NCBI RefSeq assembly: GCF_029537395.1
Contig: NZ_CP120677.1
Coordinates: 558,001 to 622,000, forward strand
Length of the DNA: 64,000 nt
Source: Tissierella sp. Yu-01
GTDB taxonomy: Bacteria; Bacillota; Clostridia; Tissierellales; Tissierellaceae
Direction: 5' to 3'
Position numbers and translations under genes: made by a program
Notes under the pieces: generated by a model
Told to the model about the DNA's origin: nothing
The model's input: only the letters and a program-made list of their open reading frames with translations
Database searches by the model: none
Part shown: positions 28,439 to 38,564 of the stretch, piece by piece
Layout: each line of letters starts with the position of its first letter
Numbering within the stretch: the stretch's first letter is position 1

Positions 28439-28720
28439 ATGATGAAAAAAAATATTGAAAATATTAAGACCAATCTATCAGAGGCACTGGAATTACCAAT
28501 TGATATAGCTTTAGACTTACCAAGAATCACAATTATAGGTAATGTTGAAGTAAGGATATTTAATCATAAAGGAATTATCGAATACGATAGTCAAATGATT
28601 AGGATTAATTCAAGAATAGGGATTATCAAGGTAATAGGAAATGAACTGGAAATAAAGAATATTCTTTCAGAAGAAATATTGGTAGTTGGAAATATTGAAA
28701 AAGTAGAAATATTGAGCTAG
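28439..28720 (+). CDS. yqfC: sporulation protein YqfC
   Basis: 93 residues. Two ATGs are in tandem (28439 and 28442) after GGAGGG; the second has better spacing. A compact YabP/YqfC-family protein with LPRITIIGNVEVRIFNHKGIIEYD and repeated short beta segments. The family is expressed during sporulation and is needed for a normal spore coat or cortex. It pairs with yqfD next door. Confidence 0.92.
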   Translation: MMKKNIENIKTNLSEALELPIDIALDLPRITIIGNVEVRIFNHKGIIEYDSQMIRINSRIGIIKVIGNELEIKNILSEEILVVGNIEKVEILS

Positions 28721-28730
28721 GGGTGATTAG

Positions 28731-29912
28731 ATGCTAGCTATAAAAATATGGAATTATTTAAAGGGTTATGTTATTATTAGAATTGAAGGGTTATCCTTGG
28801 AAAGGCTGCTAAATCTAGCCTTAACCAATAATATTTACCTATGGGATGTAAAAAGACTAAACTATTATCAGGTAGAAGTGTCTGTAAGTCCAAAAGGGCT
28901 TGATAGTCTATTAGAATTAATTAGAAAAGTAGGATGCAAAGAAGAAATATTACAAGAGAGAGGGTTACCTTTTTTACTTGAAAGAGTGAAGCGCAGAAAA
29001 ACTTTTGTAGTAGGTTTTATATTATTTATCGTATCCATCTTTTTGCTATCATCATTTATATGGAAAATTGAGATTAATGGACTTGAGCAAACACCAAATG
29101 AAAAAATAATTGAATACTTAAATGAAAATGGAATTAGTTCTGGTAAACCCAAGATGACTATCTCCGAAGCAGATATAGAATTGATGCTGATTAATAAGTT
29201 TGATTATTTTTCCTTTATAGAAGTACAAAAAAAGGGAATAAAATTAGTCATAGATATTAAGGAGGAACCATTACCCCCTGAAATAATTGATAGAGATTAT
29301 CCAACAAACATAATAGCTAAGAAAAAAGGTGTAATAACAAAGGTTGTGGCTAGAAACGGAGAAGCTTTAGCTAAGGTTGGAGAAATTGTTAAAGAAGGTC
29401 AAGTGCTCATAAGTGGAGCAATGCTAACAAATGAGCAGGAGGTTTATTTAGTTCATGCAGATGGTGAAGTCCTTGCTAGAACAAGATATGAAGCAGTGGT
29501 TACTGAACCAATTGTAAAAAAAGTAGAAAAAGAAACTGGTAAAGTTTTTAAGCAAAAAGGTGTTAAGTTTAATAAACGAGGTATTAAATTTATCAAGGAT
29601 ATTCCTTTTGATAATTACAAAGAATATATAGAAGAAGATAAATTAATAGATTGGGACATTATAGATATACCAGTTAGGATTATAACCTATGAGTATAGAG
29701 AAATTGAGATTGAGGAGGTAAAACAAGATATAGAATTTCTAAAACAAGCTAATCAAATTAAAGCGATTGAAGAAATTAACGGTGAAATAGCCGAAGGTGC
29801 AGAGATAGTAACAAAGGATGTTAAACACAGTATAGAGGAAAATAGTGTAAATACTACTGTTATTCTTGAAACCATAGAGGAAATAGGGAAAAAAGTTATT
29901 ATAGATAACTAG
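28731..29912 (+). CDS. yqfD: sporulation protein YqfD
   Basis: 393 residues; ATG after TAGGGGTGATT. An N-terminal cytoplasmic part with KRRKTF is followed by a membrane helix (about 93-110, FVVGFILFIVSIFLLSSFIW) and an extracellular region with PLPPEIIDRDYPTNIIAKKKGVITKVVARNGEALAKVG, the hallmark of YqfD. It is a sporulation membrane protein of unknown mechanism and follows yqfC directly. Confidence 0.93.
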   Translation: MLAIKIWNYLKGYVIIRIEGLSLERLLNLALTNNIYLWDVKRLNYYQVEVSVSPKGLDSLLELIRKVGCKEEILQERGLPFLLERVKRRKTFVVGFILFIVSIFLLSSFIWKIEINGLEQTPNEKIIEYLNENGISSGKPKMTISEADIELMLINKFDYFSFIEVQKKGIKLVIDIKEEPLPPEIIDRDYPTNIIAKKKGVITKVVARNGEALAKVGEIVKEGQVLISGAMLTNEQEVYLVHADGEVLARTRYEAVVTEPIVKKVEKETGKVFKQKGVKFNKRGIKFIKDIPFDNYKEYIEEDKLIDWDIIDIPVRIITYEYREIEIEEVKQDIEFLKQANQIKAIEEINGEIAEGAEIVTKDVKHSIEENSVNTTVILETIEEIGKKVIIDN

Positions 29913-29923
29913 GAGGTTAAAGC

Positions 29924-30898
29924 TTGACAAATAAGATAGGGCAAAGTATAGAGATTGATAATCATCAAATAATTAATGAAATCTTTGGAAATTTTGATGA
30001 AAATCTTGATATAATCAGAAGAGAGTTAAACATAGATGTAAATATAAGAAATAATAGTATTGAAATATTTGGGGAACCTGATGCAGTAGATATAGGTGTT
30101 AAACTAATGCATAGCTTGAAGGATATTGTCCAAGATAGAAAGAGATTGGATAAACAGGACTTAAGGTATGCAATCCAACAAGTACTAGAGGGAAAGGATG
30201 AAAAACTTAAAGACTTATTAAAAGAAGTGGTTTGCATTACGGCCAATGGGAAAAGTATAAAACCCAAAACCTTTGGACAGAAGAGATATATTGATTCAAT
30301 AAGACATAATGATATTGTCTTTGGGATAGGGCCAGCAGGTACTGGAAAGACATACCTAGCTATGGCTATGGCTGTTCAGGCATTTAAGAATAAAGAAGTA
30401 AATAGAATAATTTTAACAAGACCAGCAGTTGAAGCAGGTGAAAACTTGGGCTTTTTACCTGGAGATCTACAAGAGAAAGTAGATCCATATTTAAGACCTG
30501 TATATGATGCTTTGTTTGAAATATTAGGATATGAAACCTATGCAAAATATGTAGAAAGGGGACTAATAGAAGTAGCTCCTCTTGCTTATATGAGAGGGAG
30601 AACCCTTGATTCAGCTTATATTATATTAGACGAAGCTCAAAATACAACAAATGAACAGATGAAGATGTTTCTGACGAGGCTAGGATTTGGTTCAAAGGCA
30701 ATTATCACTGGGGATATAACCCAGATAGATTTACCAAAAGGGAAACAATCTGGGTTAAAAAGTGTAACAAAGGTACTTGACAACGTTAAAGGGATAGATT
30801 TTATAAATCTGACCAAACATGATATTGTTAGGCATCCTTTAGTTCAACGTATTATTGATGCTTATGAAAAGTTTGAAAATACAAATATGACACCATAA
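29924..30898 (+). CDS. phoH: PhoH-family ATPase
   Basis: 324 residues; TTG start after TAGGAGGTTAAAG. An N-terminal KH-like region (about 1-110) is followed by the PhoH P-loop GPAGTGKTYLAMAMAV, LTRPAVEAGE and LDEAQNTT (Walker B). It is an RNA-related ATPase, often adjacent to ybeY as here. It ends with a terminator. In B. subtilis pgpH (7TM-HD) follows phoH; here it is missing. Confidence 0.95.
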   Translation: MTNKIGQSIEIDNHQIINEIFGNFDENLDIIRRELNIDVNIRNNSIEIFGEPDAVDIGVKLMHSLKDIVQDRKRLDKQDLRYAIQQVLEGKDEKLKDLLKEVVCITANGKSIKPKTFGQKRYIDSIRHNDIVFGIGPAGTGKTYLAMAMAVQAFKNKEVNRIILTRPAVEAGENLGFLPGDLQEKVDPYLRPVYDALFEILGYETYAKYVERGLIEVAPLAYMRGRTLDSAYIILDEAQNTTNEQMKMFLTRLGFGSKAIITGDITQIDLPKGKQSGLKSVTKVLDNVKGIDFINLTKHDIVRHPLVQRIIDAYEKFENTNMTP

Positions 30899-30908
30899 GG
30901 TTTTTTAT

Positions 30909-30942
30909 AAGGTATTGTTGTATAATACAACAATCCTTTTTT
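30909..30942 (+). terminator. terminator after phoH
   Basis: AAGG-ATTGTTGTA with TACAACAAT-CCTT (one bulged T), loop TAA, T-run. Confidence 0.9.
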
Positions 30943-30975
30943 AAATCAATATTATATTATGGAAGAAGGATGCCA

Positions 30976-31428
30976 ATGTACTATGATATAGATAACAGAC
31001 AAGATAAATATAAAATTACCGAAGAGATGGAAGAGTTAGTTGAAAAAGTTATCAGGGAAGCACTAAATGTAGAAGGTAAAAGTAAAGATTATGAAGTTAG
31101 TGTTTCTTTTGTAGATAATAATGAGATCAAGACTTTGAACAGAGATTATAGAGGTGTAGATAATGAAACAGATGTCCTATCATTTCCTATTGAGGATGAA
31201 TTTGATTTTTCAACTCCAATCTTAGGTGATATTATAATCTCCTTGGAAAAGGCTGATGAACAAGCAAAAGAATATGGACATACTCTTGAAAGGGAAGTTG
31301 CTTACTTAACCGCCCATAGTATGTTTCATTTAATGGGCTATGACCATATGAATGATGAGGAAAAAAACATTATGCGTAACAAAGAAAAGCAAGTAATGAG
31401 AAATCTTAAAATATTTAAAAATATTTAG
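30976..31428 (+). CDS. ybeY: endoribonuclease YbeY
   Basis: 150 residues from the ATG at 30976; GAAGAAGG lies six bases upstream, while the ATG at 30970 is too close to it. The zinc motif HSMFHLMGYDH (H3xH5xH) is intact and LNRDYRGVDNETDVLSFP is typical. It acts in 16S rRNA maturation and 70S ribosome quality control. It precedes dgkA and era as in other Firmicutes. Confidence 0.96.
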   Translation: MYYDIDNRQDKYKITEEMEELVEKVIREALNVEGKSKDYEVSVSFVDNNEIKTLNRDYRGVDNETDVLSFPIEDEFDFSTPILGDIIISLEKADEQAKEYGHTLEREVAYLTAHSMFHLMGYDHMNDEEKNIMRNKEKQVMRNLKIFKNI

Positions 31429-31437
31429 GGTGTAATT

Positions 31438-32142
31438 ATGAAGATTAATAGAATTATTGAAAGTTTTAATCATGCTGTTAATGGAATCATTTGGGCAATT
31501 AAGTCTGAAAAAAACTTAAAAGTTCACTATATAATAGCAATTCTAATTTTGGGGCTGAGTTTGTTTTATGATTTTTCAAGATTAGAGTTCTTGTCATTGC
31601 TATTTGCAGTATCCTTAGTTCTTATTTCAGAAATGTTAAACACTGCAATAGAAAAAACAATAGACTTAGTTACTGATGAATTCCACCCTTTAGCTAAAAT
31701 AGCTAAGGATGTATCTGCAGGCGCCGTATTAATTGCTGCAGTAAACTCAATAGTAGTTGGATATCTACTTTTTTTTGATAGATTAAACACATTCACTAAT
31801 CAGATTATATATAAAATTCACAATTCAGAAGTACATCTTACTTTCATAGCTATATTACTCGTAGTATTATTTACTATTGGCTTAAAGGCAAAATATTTTA
31901 AGGGCAAAGGTACACATTTTCAAGGAGGTACTGTTAGCGGACATGCAGCCTTATCATTTTGCATAGCTACAATCATTTCAACTTTAGCAAGTCATATACT
32001 GATAACAACTCTAGCTTATGTTTTAGCTATTCTTGTTGCAGAAAGTAGGATAGAAGGAAAAATACATACATTTATTGAGGTTTTTAATGGCGGATTACTA
32101 GGGACATTAATAGGAATTCTAATATTTCAAATCATCGGATAA
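31438..32142 (+). CDS. dgkA: fusion of DgkA-type lipid kinase and PAP2-type phosphatase
   Basis: 234 residues; ATG after TAGGGTGTAATT. The N-terminal half (about 1-110) is a DgkA-type kinase with SEMLNTAIEKTIDL and AKDVSAGAVL (undecaprenol or diacylglycerol kinase). The C-terminal half (about 125-234) has a PAP2-like pattern: GTVSGHAALSF and AESRIEGKIHTFIEV. The protein thus joins a lipid kinase with an opposing lipid phosphatase domain in the membrane, a combination seen in some Clostridia. The first residue of the usual PSGH box is Val, so phosphatase activity is uncertain. Confidence 0.88.
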   Translation: MKINRIIESFNHAVNGIIWAIKSEKNLKVHYIIAILILGLSLFYDFSRLEFLSLLFAVSLVLISEMLNTAIEKTIDLVTDEFHPLAKIAKDVSAGAVLIAAVNSIVVGYLLFFDRLNTFTNQIIYKIHNSEVHLTFIAILLVVLFTIGLKAKYFKGKGTHFQGGTVSGHAALSFCIATIISTLASHILITTLAYVLAILVAESRIEGKIHTFIEVFNGGLLGTLIGILIFQIIG

Positions 32143-32154
32143 GGGGGACCATAA

Positions 32155-33207
32155 TTGAAAAAATTACTTTTTATAATTATAATTGCAATGATTACATTAA
32201 CAGGTTGTAAAAAAGATAAAGGTGAGCCAACAATAGTTCAAGTTGATAAAGAAGAATCTGAAGGTACTGAAAAAACAGATGAGATAGAAGAGCCAATTGA
32301 TGCTCCAGTCCAGAAAGGAATACCATCACCATTAAGTGGTATTTATGCTGCAGAAGAATTAGTAAATCAGAGAATTGTAGCAGTAATGTTTGATAATCAC
32401 CCAAGAGCCAGATGGCAAGCTGGACTTAAAGATGCAGAGATAGTATTTGAATTTCCAGTTGAAGCACCTTATACAAGATACTTAGGCTTATATTTGATTA
32501 ATAGCCCAGAATCAATAGGACCAATTAGGAGCTCCAGACCATACTTTGTTACTAAAGTATTAGAGTTTGATGCAGTATATGCAAGAGTAGGGGGAAGTGA
32601 ACAGGCAAAAGCAGATATAAGAAAGTTTAAAATTGCAGATATTGATGGATTAACAAGTTCAAGTAAGGTATTTTGGAGAAAATCACATAAAAAAGCACCT
32701 AATAATTTATATTCAAGTATAGAAGTAATTAGAGAAACTCAAAAGGAAAGAGGTTATAACCTTACTGGTTCTTATGAAGGATTTAAATTTTATACAGCGG
32801 ATACAAATATTGAAGGATATACTGCAAATTCAGTATTAATAAACTATATTCAAAATAATACAACTAAATATGTTTATGATTCAGATAAAAAAGTATATAA
32901 TAGAGAGAAAGATGGTAAATTACATATAGACGAATCTGATGAATCTGTAATTACCGCAAAAAATATAATTATCCAAGAAGCAAAAATAAGAGTAATTGAT
33001 AATGAAGGAAGATTAGATGTAGGTTTAGTTGGTGAAGGAAATGGTAAATATATTACTAACGGTGTTGGAATGGATATAAAGTGGAAAAAAGATTCTAGGG
33101 ATTCAAAAACATATTATTATGATATTAATGGCAACGAAATACAATTAAATCCTGGAAATACATGGATTCAAATAGTTGATATTAATCCATCAATAATAAT
33201 TGAATAG
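32155..33207 (+). CDS. DUF3048 (YerB-type) lipoprotein
   Basis: 350 residues; TTG start after AAGGGGGACCAT. Lipobox LTGC at 16-19 predicts a lipoprotein anchored on the outer face of the membrane. The mature part has the DUF3048 motifs VMFDNHPRARWQAGLKDAEIVFEFPVE and GPIRSSRPYFV. The family resembles YerB and its function is not known. It lies inside the ybeY-dgkA-cdd-era run, an insertion relative to B. subtilis. Confidence 0.88.
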   Translation: MKKLLFIIIIAMITLTGCKKDKGEPTIVQVDKEESEGTEKTDEIEEPIDAPVQKGIPSPLSGIYAAEELVNQRIVAVMFDNHPRARWQAGLKDAEIVFEFPVEAPYTRYLGLYLINSPESIGPIRSSRPYFVTKVLEFDAVYARVGGSEQAKADIRKFKIADIDGLTSSSKVFWRKSHKKAPNNLYSSIEVIRETQKERGYNLTGSYEGFKFYTADTNIEGYTANSVLINYIQNNTTKYVYDSDKKVYNREKDGKLHIDESDESVITAKNIIIQEAKIRVIDNEGRLDVGLVGEGNGKYITNGVGMDIKWKKDSRDSKTYYYDINGNEIQLNPGNTWIQIVDINPSIIIE

Positions 33208-33219
33208 TAGGGGGTAGCT

Positions 33220-33624
33220 ATGAATAATAAAGAATTAATAAAAAAAGCATTAGATGCTAAGAAAAGAGCATATGTACCTTATTCACATTTTCATGTAGGA
33301 GCAGCATTAATCACTGGAGATGACAAAGTTTATACTGGCTGTAATATTGAAATTGCATCATATTCTCCTACACTATGTGCTGAAAGAACTGCAATTTTTA
33401 AAGCAATTTCTGAAGGTAGTACAGAAATAAAGACTATAGCAGTTGTAGGTGATTCAAATCCAACATTTCCATGTGGTGTATGTAGACAAGTAATAAGGGA
33501 ATTTGGGAAAAACGCTAAAATTATTATAGCTAATTCAGAAGATGATTATAAAGAATATACAATTGATGATCTTTTACCACATAGCTTTGGTCCTGAAGAT
33601 TTAGATAATGCAAAAAAAGATTAA
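33220..33624 (+). CDS. cdd: cytidine deaminase
   Basis: 134 residues; ATG after AGGGGGTAGCT. Zinc site CAERTAIF and PCGVCRQ; FHVGAALITGDDKVYTGCNIE is typical. It converts cytidine or deoxycytidine to uridine forms in pyrimidine salvage. It is followed by era at 11 bases. Confidence 0.97.
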   Translation: MNNKELIKKALDAKKRAYVPYSHFHVGAALITGDDKVYTGCNIEIASYSPTLCAERTAIFKAISEGSTEIKTIAVVGDSNPTFPCGVCRQVIREFGKNAKIIIANSEDDYKEYTIDDLLPHSFGPEDLDNAKKD

Positions 33625-33635
33625 GGAGATTAAGT

Positions 33636-34520
33636 ATGTATAAATCAGGGTTTGTTACAGTGATAGGAAGACCTAATGTAGGGAAATCAACATTATTAAA
33701 TAAGGTTATTGGTGAGAAGATTTCTATAATTTCAGATAAACCACAAACTACTAGAAACAAGATACAAATGGTATATACCGAGGATAATTTTCAAGTCGTT
33801 TTTTTAGATACACCAGGGATACAAATGCCCAAAAATATACTTGGCGAATATATGCTAAAGATATCAAATAGTACTTTGGAAGAAGTAGATGTAGTTACTT
33901 TCATGGTTGATGAAAGTATTGAAATTGGTAAACTTGATAATTATATCTTGGAACATCTAAAAAACATAACAACACCAATAGTGTTGTTAATTAATAAAAT
34001 TGATAAACTATCAAGCGAAGATTTGGCAAAATTAATTCAAAAATATGATAATATGGAAATGTTTAAAGAGATTATTCCTATCTCAGCAATGAACAACGAT
34101 AATATTGATAGATATATTAATGTATTGAAGAATATGCTTCCAGAAGGCCCACAATATTTCCCTGAGGATATGATCACAGATCAGCCTGAAAAGTTTATAA
34201 TAGCTGAAATAATAAGAGAAAAGGCTTTATTAAACTTAGATGAAGAGGTTCCTCATGGAATTGCTGTAGGCATTGAAGGAATAAAAGAAAGAAATGATAA
34301 GGACATAATTGATGTCTTTGCTACAATTTATTGTGAAAAGGAATCACATAAAGGTATAGTCATTGGAAAAAACGGAAAAATGCTTAAGGAAATAGGCAAA
34401 AGTTCAAGAGAAGACATTGAGAGTTTGTTAGGAAGCAAAATAAATTTACAGATATGGGTTAAGGTTGAAAAAAACTGGAGAGAAAGGGATAATAAGGTAA
34501 AATACTTTGGATATAAATAA
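33636..34520 (+). CDS. era: GTPase Era
   Basis: 294 residues; ATG after TTAAGGAGATTAAG. G1 is GRPNVGKST, G3 is DTPGIQ, G4 is NKIDKL. The C-terminal KH domain has GIVIGKNGKMLKEIGKSSREDIE. Era binds the 3' end of 16S rRNA and is a 30S assembly checkpoint. The ybeY-dgkA-cdd-era-recO order is conserved. Confidence 0.98.
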   Translation: MYKSGFVTVIGRPNVGKSTLLNKVIGEKISIISDKPQTTRNKIQMVYTEDNFQVVFLDTPGIQMPKNILGEYMLKISNSTLEEVDVVTFMVDESIEIGKLDNYILEHLKNITTPIVLLINKIDKLSSEDLAKLIQKYDNMEMFKEIIPISAMNNDNIDRYINVLKNMLPEGPQYFPEDMITDQPEKFIIAEIIREKALLNLDEEVPHGIAVGIEGIKERNDKDIIDVFATIYCEKESHKGIVIGKNGKMLKEIGKSSREDIESLLGSKINLQIWVKVEKNWRERDNKVKYFGYK

Positions 34521-34531
34521 GTGAGGGTAAT

Positions 34532-35272
34532 ATGTTGAAAACTGAAGGTATCGTCATCGGTGAGACTAGGTATAAAGATACTAGTAAAATAATTAATTTA
34601 TATACTAGAAAATTGGGTAAGATATCTGTTATGGCTCAAGGTGCCATTAAACCTAAGTCTCAGTTACTAGCAACGACTCAACCTTTTTCATATTCTGAGT
34701 TTCAACTTCGCAAAGGAAGGAATTTCTATTATATTTTACAAGCAGATTTATTGAATTCTTTTTATCCTATTAGGGACAACATGGAAAGGATTGGTTATGG
34801 GTTTTATATGTTGGAGTTACTAAATAAATCCACACCCGATGAAGAAGAGAATGAAAAGTTATTCCTACTATTGAAAAAGGGCCTTGAAGTACTGTCTAGC
34901 TTGGATAAAGAATTTTTAAAATTTATCGTGGCTTATGAATTAAAATATATATCTTTTTTAGGATATAGGCCATATATAGATAGATGTGTAGTTTGTAACG
35001 AAGAATTAAAGGAGAATATGAAATTTAGTAAAAACTTAGGTGGAGTACTTTGCCCTAAATGTTTCACTAATGACATTACATCCTATAAAATTAATAAGAG
35101 CTTTATATACTCTTTAAGTGACTTATTATATGCACCACTTGAAGAATTAGATAGTAAAGCTATCAATGACCAATTACTTAAATATATTCATGATGTACTT
35201 GTTGATTATATATTATTCAATATTGATAGAAAAGAATTTAAATCTATAAATCTTATAAATTCAATGGGATAA
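34532..35272 (+). CDS. recO: DNA repair protein RecO
   Basis: 246 residues; ATG after GTGAGGGTAAT. An N-terminal OB fold (KTEGIVIGETRYKDTSKIINLYT) and a zinc motif CVVCN...CPKC (about 150-182) are visible. It helps load RecA at gaps with RecR. It is the last gene before the T-box of glyQS. Confidence 0.95.
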   Translation: MLKTEGIVIGETRYKDTSKIINLYTRKLGKISVMAQGAIKPKSQLLATTQPFSYSEFQLRKGRNFYYILQADLLNSFYPIRDNMERIGYGFYMLELLNKSTPDEEENEKLFLLLKKGLEVLSSLDKEFLKFIVAYELKYISFLGYRPYIDRCVVCNEELKENMKFSKNLGGVLCPKCFTNDITSYKINKSFIYSLSDLLYAPLEELDSKAINDQLLKYIHDVLVDYILFNIDRKEFKSINLINSMG

Positions 35273-35296
35273 AGCTCTTTGACTTTTGTTAGTCTA

Positions 35297-35325
35297 TTGA
35301 CACAAACAAAAATATTTGTTAGATT
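35297..35325 (+). promoter_or_regulatory. promoter of the glyQS T-box transcript
   Basis: TTGACA, 17-base spacer, TAGATT, just upstream of T-box stem I. Confidence 0.75.
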
Positions 35326-35334
35326 AAGTATCAG

Positions 35335-35530
35335 ATAAATATTATACTGAGACGAAGAGGACTTCAATATTGATTATTATAGAGAGTCTAGGAAGGTGGA
35401 AACTAGACATATGATTATTGAATAAGGAACTTCCGAGTATAAAATTAAAGTGAGTACCTCTACAGGGTATTAAATAGGGTGGAACCGCGGAAGTAACTTT
35501 TCGTCCCTATAGGATGTAGAGGTTTTTTTG
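35335..35530 (+). promoter_or_regulatory. T-box leader, glycine-specific
   Basis: The stem I base is TTATACT (35342-35348) with AGTATAA (35436-35442). The right side of the specifier loop reads TAAGGAA, giving the Gly codon GGA at 35426-35428. The T-box core AGGGTGGAACCGCGG lies at 35476-35490. The terminator is CCTCTACA (35457-35464) with TGTAGAGG (35515-35522) and a seven-T run. Uncharged tRNA-Gly should stabilise the antiterminator and allow glyQS transcription. Confidence 0.96.
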
Positions 35531-35575
35531 TCTTTTTTTATAACAAGGCTAATTTAAAAATTGAGGAGGGTTATT

Positions 35576-36463
35576 ATGTTATTTCAGGATTTAATGCTGA
35601 AATTACTTAACTATTGGGGAGAAAAGGGCTGTTTAATTATGGAGCCTTATGATGTTGAAAAAGGAGCAGGAACTATGAATCCTCATACATTCCTTAGAGC
35701 TTTAGGTCCTGAACCTTGGAAGGTAGTCTACGTTGAGCCTTCTAGACGACCAGCAGATGCAAGATATGGAGAGAATCCAAATAGATTATATCAACATCAC
35801 CAACTGCAGGTAATATTGAAACCATCACCTGATAATGTACAAGACTTATATCTAGAGAGTCTTAAGGCCATAGGAATAGATCCTTCTAAACATGATATAA
35901 GATTTGTTGAGGATAATTGGGAATCTCCAACATTAGGTGCTTGGGGACTTGGATGGGAAGTTTGGTTAGATGGTATGGAAGTTACACAATATACATATTT
36001 TCAACAAGTAGGTGGAATTGATTGCGATTTAGAATCTGCAGAACTTACTTATGGACTTGAAAGAATAGCTATGTATTTACAAGATGTAGATAACGTATTT
36101 GATATAAAATGGAATGAGAATTTTACTTATGGTGATATATTTAATAAAGCAGAATATGAACATTCTGTTTATAGTTTTGAAAAAGCGGATATTGATGTTC
36201 TAAAGGGATTGTTTAATACTTACGAGGAAGAAGCTAAAAAGATTATATCTGATAATTTAGTTTTACCTGGTTATGATTATGTATTAAAATGCTCTCATGT
36301 TTTCAATGTATTAGATGCAAGAGGGGCAATTTCTGTATCAGAAAGAACACATTATATATCAAGAGTGAGAAATCTAGCTAAAGCTGTTGCATCAGCTTAT
36401 TTAGAACAAAGAAAAGAAATGGGTTTTCCTTTATTAAAAAAGGAGAGTGAAATAGATGAATAA
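35576..36463 (+). CDS. glyQ: glycyl-tRNA synthetase alpha subunit
   Basis: 295 residues from the ATG at 35576; the upstream TTG lies at the ribosome binding site GAGGAGGG. Class II motifs include [15 protein letters not shown] and [12 protein letters not shown]. It forms the alpha2-beta2 enzyme with GlyS, whose gene overlaps by 8 bases. Expression is controlled by the glycine T-box directly upstream. Confidence 0.98.
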   Translation: MLFQDLMLKLLNYWGEKGCLIMEPYDVEKGAGTMNPHTFLRALGPEPWKVVYVEPSRRPADARYGENPNRLYQHHQLQVILKPSPDNVQDLYLESLKAIGIDPSKHDIRFVEDNWESPTLGAWGLGWEVWLDGMEVTQYTYFQQVGGIDCDLESAELTYGLERIAMYLQDVDNVFDIKWNENFTYGDIFNKAEYEHSVYSFEKADIDVLKGLFNTYEEEAKKIISDNLVLPGYDYVLKCSHVFNVLDARGAISVSERTHYISRVRNLAKAVASAYLEQRKEMGFPLLKKESEIDE

Positions 36464-38534
36464 GAATTATTTACTTGAAATTGGAGTTGAAGAATTACCA
36501 GCTAGATTTATTTCAGATGTTATAAGTCAAATGAAGAATAATGCTGTAGAATTATTAAAAAATAATAGAGTAAACTATTCCAATATTGAGGTTTATTCTA
36601 CTCCAAGAAGACTTACACTATTTATATATGGATTAGAGGATACACAAAATACTGTAGAAGAAAACGTAAAGGGTCCATCTAAGAAAATATCATACAATGA
36701 GGACGGAGAACCATCAAAAGCACTTCTTGGATTTATGAAAGGCCAAGGAATAGATATCAATTCCATATTTGTTGATGATGTTAATGGCGAAGAATATGTA
36801 TTTGCAAAAGTAATTAAGAAAAATAAATCTTTAGAAGAAACCCTTTCATCAAGTATGGCAGATTTTATAAAAAGAATTAGTGTCCCTAAAGCAATGAGAT
36901 GGGGAGGTAAGAATTTAAGATTTGCAAGACCTATTAGATGGTTAGTTTCATTACTTGATGATAAGGTGATTCCTTTCGACTTAGAAGGGATTGTAGCATC
37001 TAATGTTACAAGAGGTCATAGGGTTTTAGGTAAGAACGAGATAATTATAGATCATGTTGATAACTATATTAAGCTCTTAAAAGACAATTTTGTTATTGTA
37101 GATCAAAAAGAACGTAAAGAAATTATTAAATATGGTTCAGAGAGGTTAGTAAAAGAAAAAGGTGGAACAATCCAACAGGATGAGGACCTATTAGATGAGA
37201 TTACTAATATAGTAGAGTATCCTACTCCTATTATAGGAAGAATTAAAGAGGAGTATCTAAACCTTCCTATTGATGTAATAACAACTCCTATGAAGGAGCA
37301 TCAAAGATATTTTCCTGTCGTCGATGATAAGAATAGATTATTACCATACTTTATTACTGTTAGAAATGGGAATGATGATTTTTCAGATATAGTTGTAAAA
37401 GGCAACGAAAAGGTTCTTGGAGCAAGGCTTGAAGATGCTAAATTTTTCTATAAGGACGATATAAGCCAACCTTTAGAGAACTATGTTGAAAAATTAAAAC
37501 ATATAACATTTCAAGAAAAATTAGGTAGCCTCTATAATAAAACGAAGAGACTTCAGAAACTGGCAGCCAAACTTGGGCAATATCTAGAAGTTGGTGAAGA
37601 AACTGAAAAGAATATTGATAGAGCAGCTTTTCTATCAAAAGCTGACTTAGTTACTAAAATGGTAAGTGAATTTACAGAATTACAAGGTAAAATGGGGATG
37701 GAATATGCAAGTAAGTCTGGTGAAAATGAAATAGTCAGCTTAGCTATCTTTGAACAATATTTACCGAGATATTCTGGTGACCAGTTACCAACCACTACTT
37801 CAGGTGCAATTTTATCTATCGCTGATAAGCTAGACTCTATTGCAGGATTATTTGCAATAGGAATTCAGCCAACAGGTTCACAAGATCCATTTGCTTTAAG
37901 AAGAAGTGCGCTAGGCATAATTAACATAATATTGGAGAAGCAGCTAAATCTATCATTAGGTGAATTAGTCGACTTTGCACTTTATATATATGTAGATGAG
38001 AATGGTTTGGCATTTGATTATAACAAAGTTAAATCAGAGATCACGGACTTCTTTATAGGCAGAATTAAAAATATGTTCCTTGATATGGGCATTAGATATG
38101 ACATAATAGATGCTGTAATAAGCACTAAAACAGACGATGTTTATGACATGAAAATTAGAGCTCAGAAATTAAATGAATGGTTAAAGATAGATGATGTTCA
38201 TGATATACTGACAGCCTTTAATAGAGTGTCAACACTTGCTACAAAAGCTGTATCAGATGAAGTTAAGCGAGATTTGCTAACTGAAGATGAAATTAGCTTA
38301 TATGATAGTTTCAATAATATTGAAGAAAAGACTATTTTATTAATTGAAAAGAAGGAATATGATAAGGCCTTAGATTTATTAACTACACTAAAGGATCCTA
38401 TTGATAACTTCTTTGAGAAAGTAATGGTTATGGTAGAAGATGAAGAGTTAAAGAAAAACAGATTAGGATTACTTAAGAAGATTTATGATATAATGATGAG
38501 GGTATGTGATTTATCACAAATTGTAGAAAAATAG
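36456..38534 (+). CDS. glyS: glycyl-tRNA synthetase beta subunit
   Basis: 692 residues; ATG overlaps the end of glyQ (translational coupling). [40 protein letters not shown] and an HD-like, anticodon-binding C-terminal region are typical. It supplies tRNA-Gly recognition in the bacterial heterotetramer. Full length. Confidence 0.98.
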   Translation: MNKNYLLEIGVEELPARFISDVISQMKNNAVELLKNNRVNYSNIEVYSTPRRLTLFIYGLEDTQNTVEENVKGPSKKISYNEDGEPSKALLGFMKGQGIDINSIFVDDVNGEEYVFAKVIKKNKSLEETLSSSMADFIKRISVPKAMRWGGKNLRFARPIRWLVSLLDDKVIPFDLEGIVASNVTRGHRVLGKNEIIIDHVDNYIKLLKDNFVIVDQKERKEIIKYGSERLVKEKGGTIQQDEDLLDEITNIVEYPTPIIGRIKEEYLNLPIDVITTPMKEHQRYFPVVDDKNRLLPYFITVRNGNDDFSDIVVKGNEKVLGARLEDAKFFYKDDISQPLENYVEKLKHITFQEKLGSLYNKTKRLQKLAAKLGQYLEVGEETEKNIDRAAFLSKADLVTKMVSEFTELQGKMGMEYASKSGENEIVSLAIFEQYLPRYSGDQLPTTTSGAILSIADKLDSIAGLFAIGIQPTGSQDPFALRRSALGIINIILEKQLNLSLGELVDFALYIYVDENGLAFDYNKVKSEITDFFIGRIKNMFLDMGIRYDIIDAVISTKTDDVYDMKIRAQKLNEWLKIDDVHDILTAFNRVSTLATKAVSDEVKRDLLTEDEISLYDSFNNIEEKTILLIEKKEYDKALDLLTTLKDPIDNFFEKVMVMVEDEELKKNRLGLLKKIYDIMMRVCDLSQIVEK

Positions 38535-38564
38535 GACTTAGTGTCAATAAGGTGGTGAGGTCAT

